Positions 7,361 through 15,097 of a DNA stretch of 34,480 nt are shown one piece after another. Numbering within the stretch: position 1 is the stretch's first letter; each line of letters begins with the position of its first letter. The notes under the pieces are model-generated. The model was not told where the DNA came from and searched no databases. It was given only the letters and a program-made list of their open reading frames with translations. The stretch lies in contig NZ_JAAKZG010000026.1 of the NCBI RefSeq assembly GCF_011045115.1, forward strand, positions 1 to 34,480, in the 5' to 3' direction. The stretch is from Mesorhizobium zhangyense. GTDB lineage: Bacteria; Pseudomonadota; Alphaproteobacteria; Rhizobiales; Rhizobiaceae. Both the position numbers and the translations under genes were made by a program.

Positions 7361-8734
7361 ATGACTGCATCGGATCGTAACGAGCAGCTCCATTTGGGCG
7401 CATTCGTCATTGCCGGACCGGGTCGGCCGGGCGGCTGGCGATATCCCCAATCCGAAGACGGCTGGCTGGACATCGATTACTACCGTCGCATTGCCGAGGT
7501 GCTTGAACGCGGGCGGTTCGATCTGGCCTTCTTCGCAGACATCCTTGCGGTCCCGAACCGCTACGGGAATTCGCACGACAGCCAATTGCGCTACGGCGCG
7601 CTCGGATCCCTTCGGCTCGAACCCTTGCAGGTTCTCGCAGCCATGGCAGGGGCGACGAAGCACCTCGGCCTGGCGGCGACCAAATCGACCTCCTACTACG
7701 AGCCGTTCGATATCGCGCGCGGCATCGCGACGCTGGATCACCTAAGTGGCGGTCGGGCTGCCTGGAACATCGTGACATCGTTCCAGGACGCCGAGGCGCG
7801 CAACTTCTCGCGCGAAGAGCACATCCCGCGCGAGAAGCGTTACGATCGCGCCGATGAATTTCTGGAGGTGACACACAAGCTCTGGGACAGTTGGGCCGAC
7901 GATGCGCTCGTCTCTGATCGCTCGACACCGCTCTTCGTGGACCCTGACAAGGTGACGCCCGTGCTTCACAAGGGCGAGTGGTTCAACGTCGACGGCCCGC
8001 TGAACGTACCCCGCCCTCCGCAGGGATATCCTGTCCTCATTCAGGCTGGCGCGTCAGATCGAGGTCGGGAGTTTGCCGCCCGCTGGTCGGACCTGATCTT
8101 CGTCACGCACTATTCAATGGAGAGTGCCGTCGCCTTCTCGAAGGAGATGAAGGAACGTGCGGCGCGTCATGGGCGCAATCCGAAGGACTTGAAGATCCTG
8201 CCCGGCATCACCCCCTTGGTCGGCGAGACGGACGCTATCGTCGCCGAGAAGCGGCGGGTCCTCGGAGACCTGATCGAGCCTGTCTCCGGTCTGACGACAT
8301 TGTCTTACCACCTCGATGTCGACCTCTCCGTCTATCCGCTCGATGAACCACTTCCACATCTGAAAGTCCCTGGCGTGACCGGACATTACGACGAGATGCG
8401 CGAAGCCTCCGACAAAGGCGGACTTCCGCTCGCCGAGGTCGGACGCATGTATGCCAACCGCTACGAAGGTGATTTCCTGGGCACAGCGGAGCAAATCGCC
8501 GACAAGATGCAGGAATGGTTCGAAGCGGGCGCCTGCGACGGCTTCATGGTAGCCGCGCATTGGCAACCTGGAGCTTTCGACGAATTTGTCCGACTGGTCG
8601 TTCCCGAATTACAGCGGCGAAAACTCTTCCGCACCGATTACTCCGGCGGCACTCTGCGCGATCACCTCGGACTGACGCGTCCCGCCGTCGGTGACTGGCG
8701 ACGCTTACAAGACGAGCAAAAGGATTCAGAATGA
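7361..8734 (+). CDS. FMN-dependent monooxygenase, NtaA/SnaA/DszA family
   Basis: Members of this luciferase-like family use FMNH2 from a separate reductase plus O2 to oxidise nitrilotriacetate, dibenzothiophene sulfone, sulfonates and similar compounds. The 457-aa product has normal length. Typical segments are the N-terminal L-H-L-G-A-F-V, G-W-R-Y-P near 25-30, F-D-L-A-F-F-A-D (about 53-60), the L-E-P-L-Q-V-L-A-A-M-A region, T-S-Y-Y-E-P-F-D-I-A-R, L-D-H-L-S-G-G-R-A-A-W-N-I-V-T-S and the Q-A-G-A-S-D-R-G-R-E-F-A-A element (about 230-242). The substrate cannot be read from sequence. The neighbouring sulfonate-type binding protein and OsmC protein favour an organosulfur compound. It starts 2 nt after the truncated binding protein. 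No flavin reductase gene is present nearby. Confidence 0.93.
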   Translation: MTASDRNEQLHLGAFVIAGPGRPGGWRYPQSEDGWLDIDYYRRIAEVLERGRFDLAFFADILAVPNRYGNSHDSQLRYGALGSLRLEPLQVLAAMAGATKHLGLAATKSTSYYEPFDIARGIATLDHLSGGRAAWNIVTSFQDAEARNFSREEHIPREKRYDRADEFLEVTHKLWDSWADDALVSDRSTPLFVDPDKVTPVLHKGEWFNVDGPLNVPRPPQGYPVLIQAGASDRGREFAARWSDLIFVTHYSMESAVAFSKEMKERAARHGRNPKDLKILPGITPLVGETDAIVAEKRRVLGDLIEPVSGLTTLSYHLDVDLSVYPLDEPLPHLKVPGVTGHYDEMREASDKGGLPLAEVGRMYANRYEGDFLGTAEQIADKMQEWFEAGACDGFMVAAHWQPGAFDEFVRLVVPELQRRKLFRTDYSGGTLRDHLGLTRPAVGDWRRLQDEQKDSE

Positions 8735-9165
8735 CCCAGGAAGCTCTCGATCCGGATGTTGGTTCACGGGCAAGCGGCCGCACCGAAGAGACCTATGGAC
8801 GCTTCATCCTGTCCTCCCGGCACAATCACTTCGTATCGGACGGCCGGGCATCGCAAGGCGCACCTGGTGAAGCGATCTTCGCCGGTGAACTGCTGCTGGC
8901 CTCGCTCGTCTCGTGCGGGCTGGGGTTGGTTCATGCAAGCGCGCGGGAACGGGGCGAGCCGAAGCCGGACGTCAAGCTGACGGCACAATTCCTGCGCGAC
9001 ATCAATGATCCGACGCGCTTCGCCTCGTTGACACTGACATACGAGTTCAGCGCCACCGCACGTGAACTGGCTGACATCTATGTCAATCATTTCACGTCGA
9101 AATGCCCGATCTACAACACTCTCAAGCGTGGAGGCCCCATCGAAGTCATCGTGCAGGCCGGCTGA
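8731..9165 (+). CDS. OsmC family peroxide-reducing protein
   Basis: OsmC/Ohr proteins reduce organic hydroperoxides with two reactive cysteines. The 144-aa product has a Cys in L-A-S-L-V-S-C-G (about 63) and another in F-T-S-K-C-P-I-Y (about 128), which fits the family's cysteine pair. The middle also matches: G-E-L-L-L-A-S-L and L-T-A-Q-F-L-R-D. The start overlaps the monooxygenase stop by ATGA, so translation is coupled. Flavin monooxygenases can leak peroxide, so a protective role in this operon is plausible but inferred. It is closer to the OsmC than to the Ohr branch, and the exact substrate is unknown. Confidence 0.88.
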   Translation: MTQEALDPDVGSRASGRTEETYGRFILSSRHNHFVSDGRASQGAPGEAIFAGELLLASLVSCGLGLVHASARERGEPKPDVKLTAQFLRDINDPTRFASLTLTYEFSATARELADIYVNHFTSKCPIYNTLKRGGPIEVIVQAG

Positions 9166-9349
9166 GCCGACACTGAGCACCATTCTTGGGTTTGAGATTG
9201 CGCCTATAAATATTCTGGTCTCGGAGTGTCCCAAGGGGATAATGATCGCTTCCGGCAAGGACGATATTTGCTCGAATGTCCGTAGCGACAGCGCGTTCCG
9301 GTCCAGCAGCTTCAGGCGGATGGCGGACTTGTTCCCGACCGGCTGCGGC

Positions 9350-10288
9350 TTACTTTTGCCTACCCTCTGTGGGCTTTCCAAGCATGCTGAAGAGCCATGA
9401 CAGTCCCGTATCCAGCATTGCAACCTTGGGCGCGACGGCGTGGAGCCGGAAGTCCGGAAGCGGAATTGGGGCATTGAGGCTCCGGACCCTGAAGCGCGCC
9501 GCATACATGGCGACGAACCGCTTCGGCAGAGCCGCGATGAGGTCGGTTTCGGCGATGATCGCCAGGGCGAACATGAAATTGGGGACGGTCAGCGCTATCC
9601 GCCGCGTCCGACCTTGCCTCGCAAGCTGCTCGTCGACGAATCCGTAAGGATCGCCGCTTTCCGAGACCACCACATGCTGCATCTCGCAGTATCGATCGAG
9701 GCTCGGATCATCCGCAAACGGATGTCCTGCCCGCATGGCGACGACGAAAGTCTCTTCATAGACAAGACGCTTCTCGAAGCGCAGCGGAACATCGTCGACG
9801 GGGACAATCGCGATGTCCATCGCGCGCGCCTCGAGGTCGGCGATTGCGGAGTGCCAGACGCGGGCCGGCGACGGCAGTATCTGGCATATGCCGATGTCAA
9901 TCCGCGGCGCGATCCGTGCAAGCTCGGTGAGAAGCGGGTGCAGGACGACAGCCGAGACGCCGTCCGGCGCGCCAATCGTGAAGCGGCGCGCAGACGTCGC
10001 AGGATTGAAACGCTCGGCAGTGGATATGACGCTCCTTACCCGGGCGAGAATGTCGGCCACGGGCTCAGTGAGTTCGACAGCCCGCGCGGTCGGCACGACA
10101 CCTTTCGGCGTCCTCAGGAACAGCGGGTCGTTGAGAAGTTGCCGCAGCCTGCCCAGGCCATGGCTGACGGCGGAAGGCGACAGGTTCAGCCGCGCGGCTG
10201 CGCGGCCGACATGACATTCCTCCAGCACGACCTGAAACAGGACCAAGAGGTTGAGGTCGGCGCGCGATAGATCGATTTCATTCAGCAT
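9350..10288 (-). CDS. LysR-type transcriptional regulator
   Basis: This 312-aa protein has the standard LysR length. An N-terminal winged helix-turn-helix lies at about residues 7-66 (L-N-L-L-V-L-F-Q-V-V-L-E-E, A-A-A-R-L-N-L-S-P-S-A-V-S-H-G-L-G-R-L-R). The effector-binding domain follows (about 95-300), with the F-T-I-G-A-P-D-G start and A-D-L-E-A-R-A-M-D-I-A-I-V. It resembles the NodD/NahR side of the family, often tied to aromatic or xenobiotic inducers. It is transcribed away from the ABM-like gene, with 103 nt between their starts. An inverted repeat (10281-10297) overlaps its own start codon and suggests autoregulation. It probably controls the flanking monooxygenase genes. Confidence 0.93.
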   Translation of the reverse strand: MLNEIDLSRADLNLLVLFQVVLEECHVGRAAARLNLSPSAVSHGLGRLRQLLNDPLFLRTPKGVVPTARAVELTEPVADILARVRSVISTAERFNPATSARRFTIGAPDGVSAVVLHPLLTELARIAPRIDIGICQILPSPARVWHSAIADLEARAMDIAIVPVDDVPLRFEKRLVYEETFVVAMRAGHPFADDPSLDRYCEMQHVVVSESGDPYGFVDEQLARQGRTRRIALTVPNFMFALAIIAETDLIAALPKRFVAMYAARFRVRSLNAPIPLPDFRLHAVAPKVAMLDTGLSWLFSMLGKPTEGRQK

Positions 10289-10297
10289 ATTGCTGAA
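10281..10297. promoter_or_regulatory. Inverted repeat over the LysR start codon
   Basis: TTCAGCA, three bases, TGCTGAA form a perfect 7-bp inverted repeat that includes the LysR start codon (10288-10286). LysR regulators bind short dyads of the T-N11-A type and often repress their own genes. The position fits an autoregulatory operator, which is inferred. Confidence 0.5.
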
Positions 10298-10323
10298 ATC
10301 ATACCATTGGATTCATCAGGCAC

Positions 10324-10344
10324 AAAATGCAATCCATGGAACGC
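10324..10344. promoter_or_regulatory. Copy of the 6555 motif upstream of the ABM-like gene
   Basis: AAAATGCAATCC followed at once by ATGGAACGC repeats the arms of the 6555-6581 site with a shorter centre. A further imperfect dyad, GCATT-CCAACG-AATGC, follows a few bases on. The copies face the two transcription units of the same locus. Confidence 0.45.
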
Positions 10345-10391
10345 GTGCGGCGAGCATTCCAACGAATGCGAAGCTTCCCTTGGAGACAGAA

Positions 10392-10661
10392 ATGTCCGTG
10401 ATGATGATTTCAGAGATCAGCGGTCAGCAGCCGCAAGGCTATGACGCCATGCTCGCCTTCGTGGGCGATGCGCTGCGGCAGGCGCCGGGCTTTGTCATGC
10501 ACATGTCGCATCCGGTGGAAACCGGCTGGCGTGTCATGGAAATCTGGAACTCCCGCGAAGATGCGGCTCGGTTCTTTGCCGCCCATATCGCCCCGAACCT
10601 GCCGGAGGGCATACGACCGAAGCTGACGTTCCAGCCGCTGCACAGCCTTTTGCAGGCATGA
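10392..10661 (+). CDS. Small protein of ABM / dimeric alpha-beta barrel type
   Basis: This 89-aa protein starts at ATG 10392, with TTGGAGACAG upstream. Its pattern fits the antibiotic-biosynthesis-monooxygenase-like (ABM) ferredoxin-type fold: G-F-V-M-H-M-S-H-P-V, G-W-R-V-M-E-I-W-N-S-R-E-D-A-A-R-F-F, then P-K-L-T-F-Q-P-L-H-S-L near the end. Such proteins act as dimers and may be oxygenases or ligand-binding proteins. The activity cannot be told from sequence. It overlaps the next gene by ATGA, so the two are coupled. It is divergent from the LysR gene. Confidence 0.75.
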   Translation: MSVMMISEISGQQPQGYDAMLAFVGDALRQAPGFVMHMSHPVETGWRVMEIWNSREDAARFFAAHIAPNLPEGIRPKLTFQPLHSLLQA

Positions 10662-11245
10662 ACGAAACGCCAGCTCCGCCCTTTGAGATGACGACAGGAA
10701 CAAGACCAATGCCAGCCTCACAACACTCACTCCTCGCCACAGCCGGCGCTGCGGGCATCACATCGCTTTCTACCAGCGCTCCGGCCGGGCCGCCCAAGGA
10801 TCCCGCCGTCGACCATACGGTCGCCGAACTCGTTCGCCTGTCCGAGGAGGCGAACAACGCGCTGATGCAAGGCGACGTCGACCGATATCGCGCCCTGGTT
10901 CCGCTCAGTGACGACTTCACGCTGATGTCACCGTTTGGCGGCACGCCATCACGCAGCGCGCGGCTCACGGACGAGGAATGGGCAGCGATCGGGCGGTTCT
11001 TCCGGAACGGCATGCTGAAGCAGGAACTGGTCCAGGCCTATGGCTCGGCCGACATGGTCGTCCTGGTGGTCATGGAACACGCGCGGCATGTCGAGGTCGG
11101 CGGTCTGCCGGCGCAGGACTGGTCTTTGCGCGTCACCCTGGTTTATCGCCGCGAGGGCACTAAATGGCGGCTGACCCATCGCCACGCCGATTCCCTCGCC
11201 AGAGGCATCACCCTCGAACAGGCGGCTGCGCTCGCCCGAGGCTGA
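10658..11245 (+). CDS. NTF2-like / SnoaL-like (DUF4440-type) protein
   Basis: The 195-aa frame starts at ATG 10658 inside the end of the ABM-like gene. Residues about 50-185 match the NTF2-like cone fold of SnoaL/DUF4440 proteins: an N-terminal helix with L-S-E-E-A-N-N-A-L-M-Q-G-D-V-D-R-Y-R-A-L, then D-D-F-T-L-M-S-P-F-G-G, and the final strands R-V-T-L-V-Y-R-R-E-G-T-K-W-R-L-T-H-R-H-A-D. Members include isomerases and cyclases, and many only bind ligands. The first 45 residues are low-complexity and contain a weakly hydrophobic Ala/Gly stretch, so a later start at M18 (10709), or export, is possible. It probably acts with the ABM-like protein on the same compound. Confidence 0.78.
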   Translation: MNETPAPPFEMTTGTRPMPASQHSLLATAGAAGITSLSTSAPAGPPKDPAVDHTVAELVRLSEEANNALMQGDVDRYRALVPLSDDFTLMSPFGGTPSRSARLTDEEWAAIGRFFRNGMLKQELVQAYGSADMVVLVVMEHARHVEVGGLPAQDWSLRVTLVYRREGTKWRLTHRHADSLARGITLEQAAALARG

Positions 11246-11624
11246 ATGCCCGCGCATTGCATCAGGTTTCGTTCGCCTTTGCTTCGTGGTGGCAGCGACG
11301 ACCCGACGCTCGATCTGGTCGTCCCCGAGCCCGGCATGCTTCAGCGCACGCTTTACGGGGCGGTCTTGTTCTGTCCCTTCTAGCAATGGGTCAACGAACT
11401 CATCGAGGTGCCTGAAGGATTAGTCGGCATGGTTGCCCGGCATCGCGGCACGGCCACCGAATATGCCCGCTTACCCCGCCCAGCCGGTGCGAACAGTACG
11501 TGGGGCAAAACCGGTGGCAGCGTTTCGGTGAGCGAGCATGGAAGTGTGTATAACCCGGCGGTTTGAGAACTGATTGATAGCGTGGGGATTCTCCTGCCGG
11601 GCCAAATCATGATTCGATTCTGTC
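11246..11624. other. Gene-free stretch before the IS66 remnant
   Basis: Both strands hold short open frames, but none has a ribosome binding site or a family I recognise, and the plus frames are broken by stops. It may be decayed mobile DNA, given the IS66 fragment that follows. Confidence 0.4.
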
Positions 11625-11800
11625 ATGACGAGACGGCTCCCCTCCCCCCGAGCATGCCGACACGCTGTCGCTGAATGCGTTGCGCAGTCTTGTGTCCGGT
11701 CCGTTGGAGCGGTCGCAGCAGGCGGAAGCCCGGCTCGCGAAGCTTGAGGCCGGCAACATCCAGCTGCGCTAGGAAACCGCCGCCCTTCGGCTCTCCTGCC
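11625..11800 (+). mobile_element. IS66-type transposase (TnpC) N-terminal remnant
   Basis: After ATG at 11625 the reading MTRRLP, with one extra base in the C-rich run at about 11638-11649, continues as P-P-E-H-A-D-T-L-S-L-N-A-L-R-S-L-V-S. A coiled-coil stretch follows (L-E-R-S-Q-Q-A-E-A-R-L-A-K-L-E-A-G-N-I-Q-L-R), then TAG at 11770 and a few more matching codons (E-T-A-A-L-R-L). This is the N-terminal leucine-zipper-like region of IS66 transposases. The frameshift, the stop and the lack of the catalytic part show a dead fragment. No terminal inverted repeats were found. Confidence 0.65.
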
Positions 11801-11851
11801 TGCGTTGCACACGGCCATTGCACTTGCTACCGAGCAGACGCTGGCGGGCCT

Positions 11852-13801
11852 TCAGTCGCGCGCCAATGCTTCGATCGGTTCTAGGTTGGCCGCGTTGCGC
11901 GCGGGCAGGAAGCCGAACGCGACACCGATCAGGGTCGAACATGCGAAAGCGATGATGATCGATCCCGAGGAGAAGATCATTTTGAAGTCGGGGCTCAACA
12001 GGTTGAACAGAGCGCCGATGCCGAGAGCGAGCATGACCCCCATCAAACCGCCGACGAGACAAACCAGAACAGCCTCGATCAGGAATTGCGAGAGGATGTC
12101 GCTGCGTCGCGCGCCGACGGCCACACGGACGCCGATTTCCTTGGTTCGTTCGGTAACTGACACCAGCATGATATTCATGACGCCGATTCCGCCGACAATC
12201 AGCGAGATTACCGCGACTGACGAAATCAATAGCGTCAAGGTTTGCGTGGTGGTCTCGATGGTCTCGCGGATGGTCGCCGAGTTGGTGAGGAAGAAGTCCT
12301 TCGCGCCGTGGCGACGCTCGATAAGGCGGGAAACCGCAGCCTCGACATTGCCCGGGTCGACATCGTCGCTGATGCGGACGGTGATGCCATCGACGTTCGG
12401 GCGACCCAGCATGCGACCCATGACGGTCGTGTAAGGCGCATAGACTGTCAGGGTATCCGCCGCCGGTCCGAAGGAGTTCTCCGGTTTGGTCACCCCCACA
12501 ACCCTCGCCGGCATTGTGCCCAGAAGGATCATCTGCCCCACGGGATCGACCCTGTCAGGGAACAGGTCGCGTGCGGCGTTCGCGTCGATCACCACATTCT
12601 GGCTGTAGCCGGTAACGTCCCGGGCGTTGAACAATTGTCCCTGCGCCAATTCAAGGCCCCTTGCGCGAAAGAAGTCGGCGCCGACCCCGGTGACCGCCGC
12701 ATTGACGGCCACGGTGGCGCGCTTGACGGTCACACTGGTCGAGACGGTTGGCGTTACGCTGTCGATATAGGGCTGGCGCGCCAGCGCGTCGGCGTCGGCG
12801 GGCACCAGGGTCCGTATTCGCCCCGCTTCGAGATCGCCGAAGCCCTTTCCCGCCCGCACCTCGATCGTATTGGTGCCGAGCGAGCTGATACTGTTCAGGA
12901 TCTGTTGCTGCGAGCCAGTTCCCAGGGCCGAGATAGCCGCCACCGAGGCGATACCGATGATGATGCCGAGCATGGTCAGAAGCGAGCGCATCTTGTGCGC
13001 CCAGATCGCAGCCCCCGCCATACGGAAGGCTTCGGTCATCCGATCGATTGCGCCGCGCCAGCCAGCGTCGGGTGCGTGCTCGCCGATGGGACGCGCCGTC
13101 GCGGCGGACTTGGAGATGTTGCGCACATCGGAAATGATGACGCCGTCGCTGATTTCCACAACGCGATCCGCGTGGTCGGCGATCTTCTTGTCATGCGTGA
13201 CCAGGATGACGGTGTGGCCTTCGGCGTGAAGCTCACGCAGGATCGTCATGACCTCCGCGCCACTGTGCGTATCCAGCGCTCCGGTCGGTTCGTCGGCCAG
13301 AATGATCTCGCCGCCATTCATAAGGGCGCGGGCGATCGACACCCGCTGCTGTTGGCCGCCCGACAGTTTGCCGGGGATATTGCCCGTCCGCTCCGCCAGG
13401 CCCAGTCGGGTCAACAGAGAGATGGCTCGCTTGTGCCGGTCGGATCGACTGCGTCCGGCATAGATGGCCGGCACCTCGACATTGCCGGCGGCGCTGAGAT
13501 CGCCAAGCAGATGATAGCGCTGGAAGATGAAGCCGAACCGCTGACGGCGTAACGCCGCCAGCTCGTCCACATCCATCTTCGACGTCTCGCACCCTTCGAT
13601 CCAATAATTGCCTGTCGTCGGTCGATCGAGACATCCAAGGATGTTCATCAGGGTCGACTTGCCGGAGCCGGAGGCGCCGATGATGGCCATCATCTCACCG
13701 GCCTCGATATCGAGGTCGACATCCTTCAGTACCCGCACCATCTCGTCACCTGCGGGGAAAGCGCGGGATACCCCACGTACGCGGATCAGTGGCTCGGTCA
13801 T
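11852..13801 (-). CDS. macB: MacB-type ABC transporter, ATPase-permease fusion
   Basis: MacB is an inner-membrane mechanotransmission ABC transporter. With MacA and a TolC-like channel it exports macrolides, peptides or other compounds from the periplasm. The 649-aa product has the normal architecture. The N-terminal ATPase has Walker A G-A-S-G-S-G-K-S-T (about 42-50), the signature L-S-G-G-Q-Q-Q-R, Walker B I-I-L-A-D-E-P-T-G-A-L-D and the H-loop V-T-H-D. One membrane helix follows the ATPase (about 270-295), then a large periplasmic domain, then three C-terminal helices after about 520. It starts 8 nt after macA. No outer-membrane channel gene is in the window, so a TolC elsewhere would be needed. 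The true substrate is unknown. Confidence 0.95.
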   Translation of the reverse strand: MTEPLIRVRGVSRAFPAGDEMVRVLKDVDLDIEAGEMMAIIGASGSGKSTLMNILGCLDRPTTGNYWIEGCETSKMDVDELAALRRQRFGFIFQRYHLLGDLSAAGNVEVPAIYAGRSRSDRHKRAISLLTRLGLAERTGNIPGKLSGGQQQRVSIARALMNGGEIILADEPTGALDTHSGAEVMTILRELHAEGHTVILVTHDKKIADHADRVVEISDGVIISDVRNISKSAATARPIGEHAPDAGWRGAIDRMTEAFRMAGAAIWAHKMRSLLTMLGIIIGIASVAAISALGTGSQQQILNSISSLGTNTIEVRAGKGFGDLEAGRIRTLVPADADALARQPYIDSVTPTVSTSVTVKRATVAVNAAVTGVGADFFRARGLELAQGQLFNARDVTGYSQNVVIDANAARDLFPDRVDPVGQMILLGTMPARVVGVTKPENSFGPAADTLTVYAPYTTVMGRMLGRPNVDGITVRISDDVDPGNVEAAVSRLIERRHGAKDFFLTNSATIRETIETTTQTLTLLISSVAVISLIVGGIGVMNIMLVSVTERTKEIGVRVAVGARRSDILSQFLIEAVLVCLVGGLMGVMLALGIGALFNLLSPDFKMIFSSGSIIIAFACSTLIGVAFGFLPARNAANLEPIEALARD

Positions 13802-13809
13802 GGCGCGCC

Positions 13810-15003
13810 CTACCGCTGGGACTCGGCGAGTTGAAACTGGCCGTCTGCACGTTCGTCTGTAGATGCTCCCAAGACGATGATATCGCCGGCCTGAAGACCG
13901 CTGAGAATCTGGATGTCCGCGCCGTTGTCGATGCCGACCTGCACGTCCCGCATCTGCACCTCGCCCTTCGTGTCGAGCACCCGGACACGCGCCGTATCGC
14001 CGGCCCGGAGCGCGCCTTCCACTGCGCTCAGCGGAACCAGCACAGCGCCGCTGACCCGACTGAGCACGATGGACACCTGCGCCGTCATAGAGGGGCGCAG
14101 GACCCCGTCCGCGTTGGCGACGTCGATCAACCCGGTGTAATAGATAGCGCCTTTGGTTGAGCCAATCCCGCTCGCGGTGGCGCTGCCCTCGTTGGCGATG
14201 GAGGCTGGGGCTGGTTCCACCTGGCGTAACTCCCCATCGAAACGGCGCTTCGGGTCGCCGAGAATGCTGAACCAGACCGGCATGCCCTTGCGTACACGCA
14301 CGACGTCTGCCTCGGAGATATCCGCGCGTACCGTCATTGTGTTCAATTGCGCGATCATGACGATGGTCGGCGCGGTCTGCAGGGCATTCACGGTTTGACC
14401 TTCGTCGGTGACGATCGCTACCACGGTGCCGGCGATTGGGGCGGTGATGCGGGTATAGCCCAGCTCTATACCTGCGGACTCCAACGCGACCTGCGCCTGG
14501 CTGACCTGAGCGCCCAGCGCCCGGACCTCCGCCCGTGCAATGTCTAGTGTGGCGACAGCCGCGTCATACTGGGCGCGTGGCGCTGAGCCACCTGCCAACA
14601 GCTCACGCTGGCGCTCGTAATCCATCTCGGCTTTAACCAGACCGGCCATACGCGCGGCGTGAACGGCGCGGATGTTGGCAAGGGCAGCCTCGCGGTCCCG
14701 CAAGGTGTTGCGCCGGGTCTGGGAATCGATCTCGGCCACCAATTGGCCAGCCTCGACGACGTCACCGATCTCGACCGCCAGACGCTCAACGCGACCCGAG
14801 GCTTGGGCGCCGACGCGCACCAACTCGAGCGGTTCGAGAACCCCGGTCGCCAGCACGACCTCTTCAATGTCGCCAGTGCGCGCCGGTGCGGTGACCAGTT
14901 CAGGCTTCGCCGGTGGACGCAGAAACAGGAACCAGATGACCAGCAGACTGACAAGGGTCGCCGCCGCCAGGATCAGACGCTTGCGGGTAATGTGTCGTGT
15001 CAT
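13810..15003 (-). CDS. macA: MacA-type periplasmic adaptor (membrane fusion protein)
   Basis: MacA bridges MacB to the outer-membrane channel and stimulates its ATPase. The 397-aa product has an N-terminal membrane anchor (about 9-28), then the lipoyl-like half V-L-E-P-L-E-L-V-R-V-G-A-Q-A-S-G-R-V, a long alpha-hairpin (about 95-180), the second lipoyl half I-T-A-P-I-A-G-T-V-V-A-I and beta-barrel domains with V-R-A-D-I-S-E-A-D. It lies between the sensor kinase (94 nt gap) and macB (8 nt gap) on one strand, so the two-component system probably senses a substrate or envelope stress and induces the pump. Confidence 0.95.
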   Translation of the reverse strand: MTRHITRKRLILAAATLVSLLVIWFLFLRPPAKPELVTAPARTGDIEEVVLATGVLEPLELVRVGAQASGRVERLAVEIGDVVEAGQLVAEIDSQTRRNTLRDREAALANIRAVHAARMAGLVKAEMDYERQRELLAGGSAPRAQYDAAVATLDIARAEVRALGAQVSQAQVALESAGIELGYTRITAPIAGTVVAIVTDEGQTVNALQTAPTIVMIAQLNTMTVRADISEADVVRVRKGMPVWFSILGDPKRRFDGELRQVEPAPASIANEGSATASGIGSTKGAIYYTGLIDVANADGVLRPSMTAQVSIVLSRVSGAVLVPLSAVEGALRAGDTARVRVLDTKGEVQMRDVQVGIDNGADIQILSGLQAGDIIVLGASTDERADGQFQLAESQR

Positions 15004-15097
15004 TAAGTCGTCGTCCGCGCTATTGAAAATCGCGGGCGTTGTCTCTCACGAAAATTGCCCCAAAATTACGGAGCGGTTTGCCTGACGGACCAACTCT

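Noticed and set aside
10949..11386. 145-codon minus-strand frame overlapping the SnoaL-like gene
   Set aside because: Most of it is antisense to the NTF2-like gene. The part beyond that gene (after 11246) reads smoothly, but I recognise no family and see no ribosome binding site.
12242..13552. 436-codon plus-strand frame across macB
   Set aside because: It is antisense to a full-length MacB with all motifs, and shows no family features.
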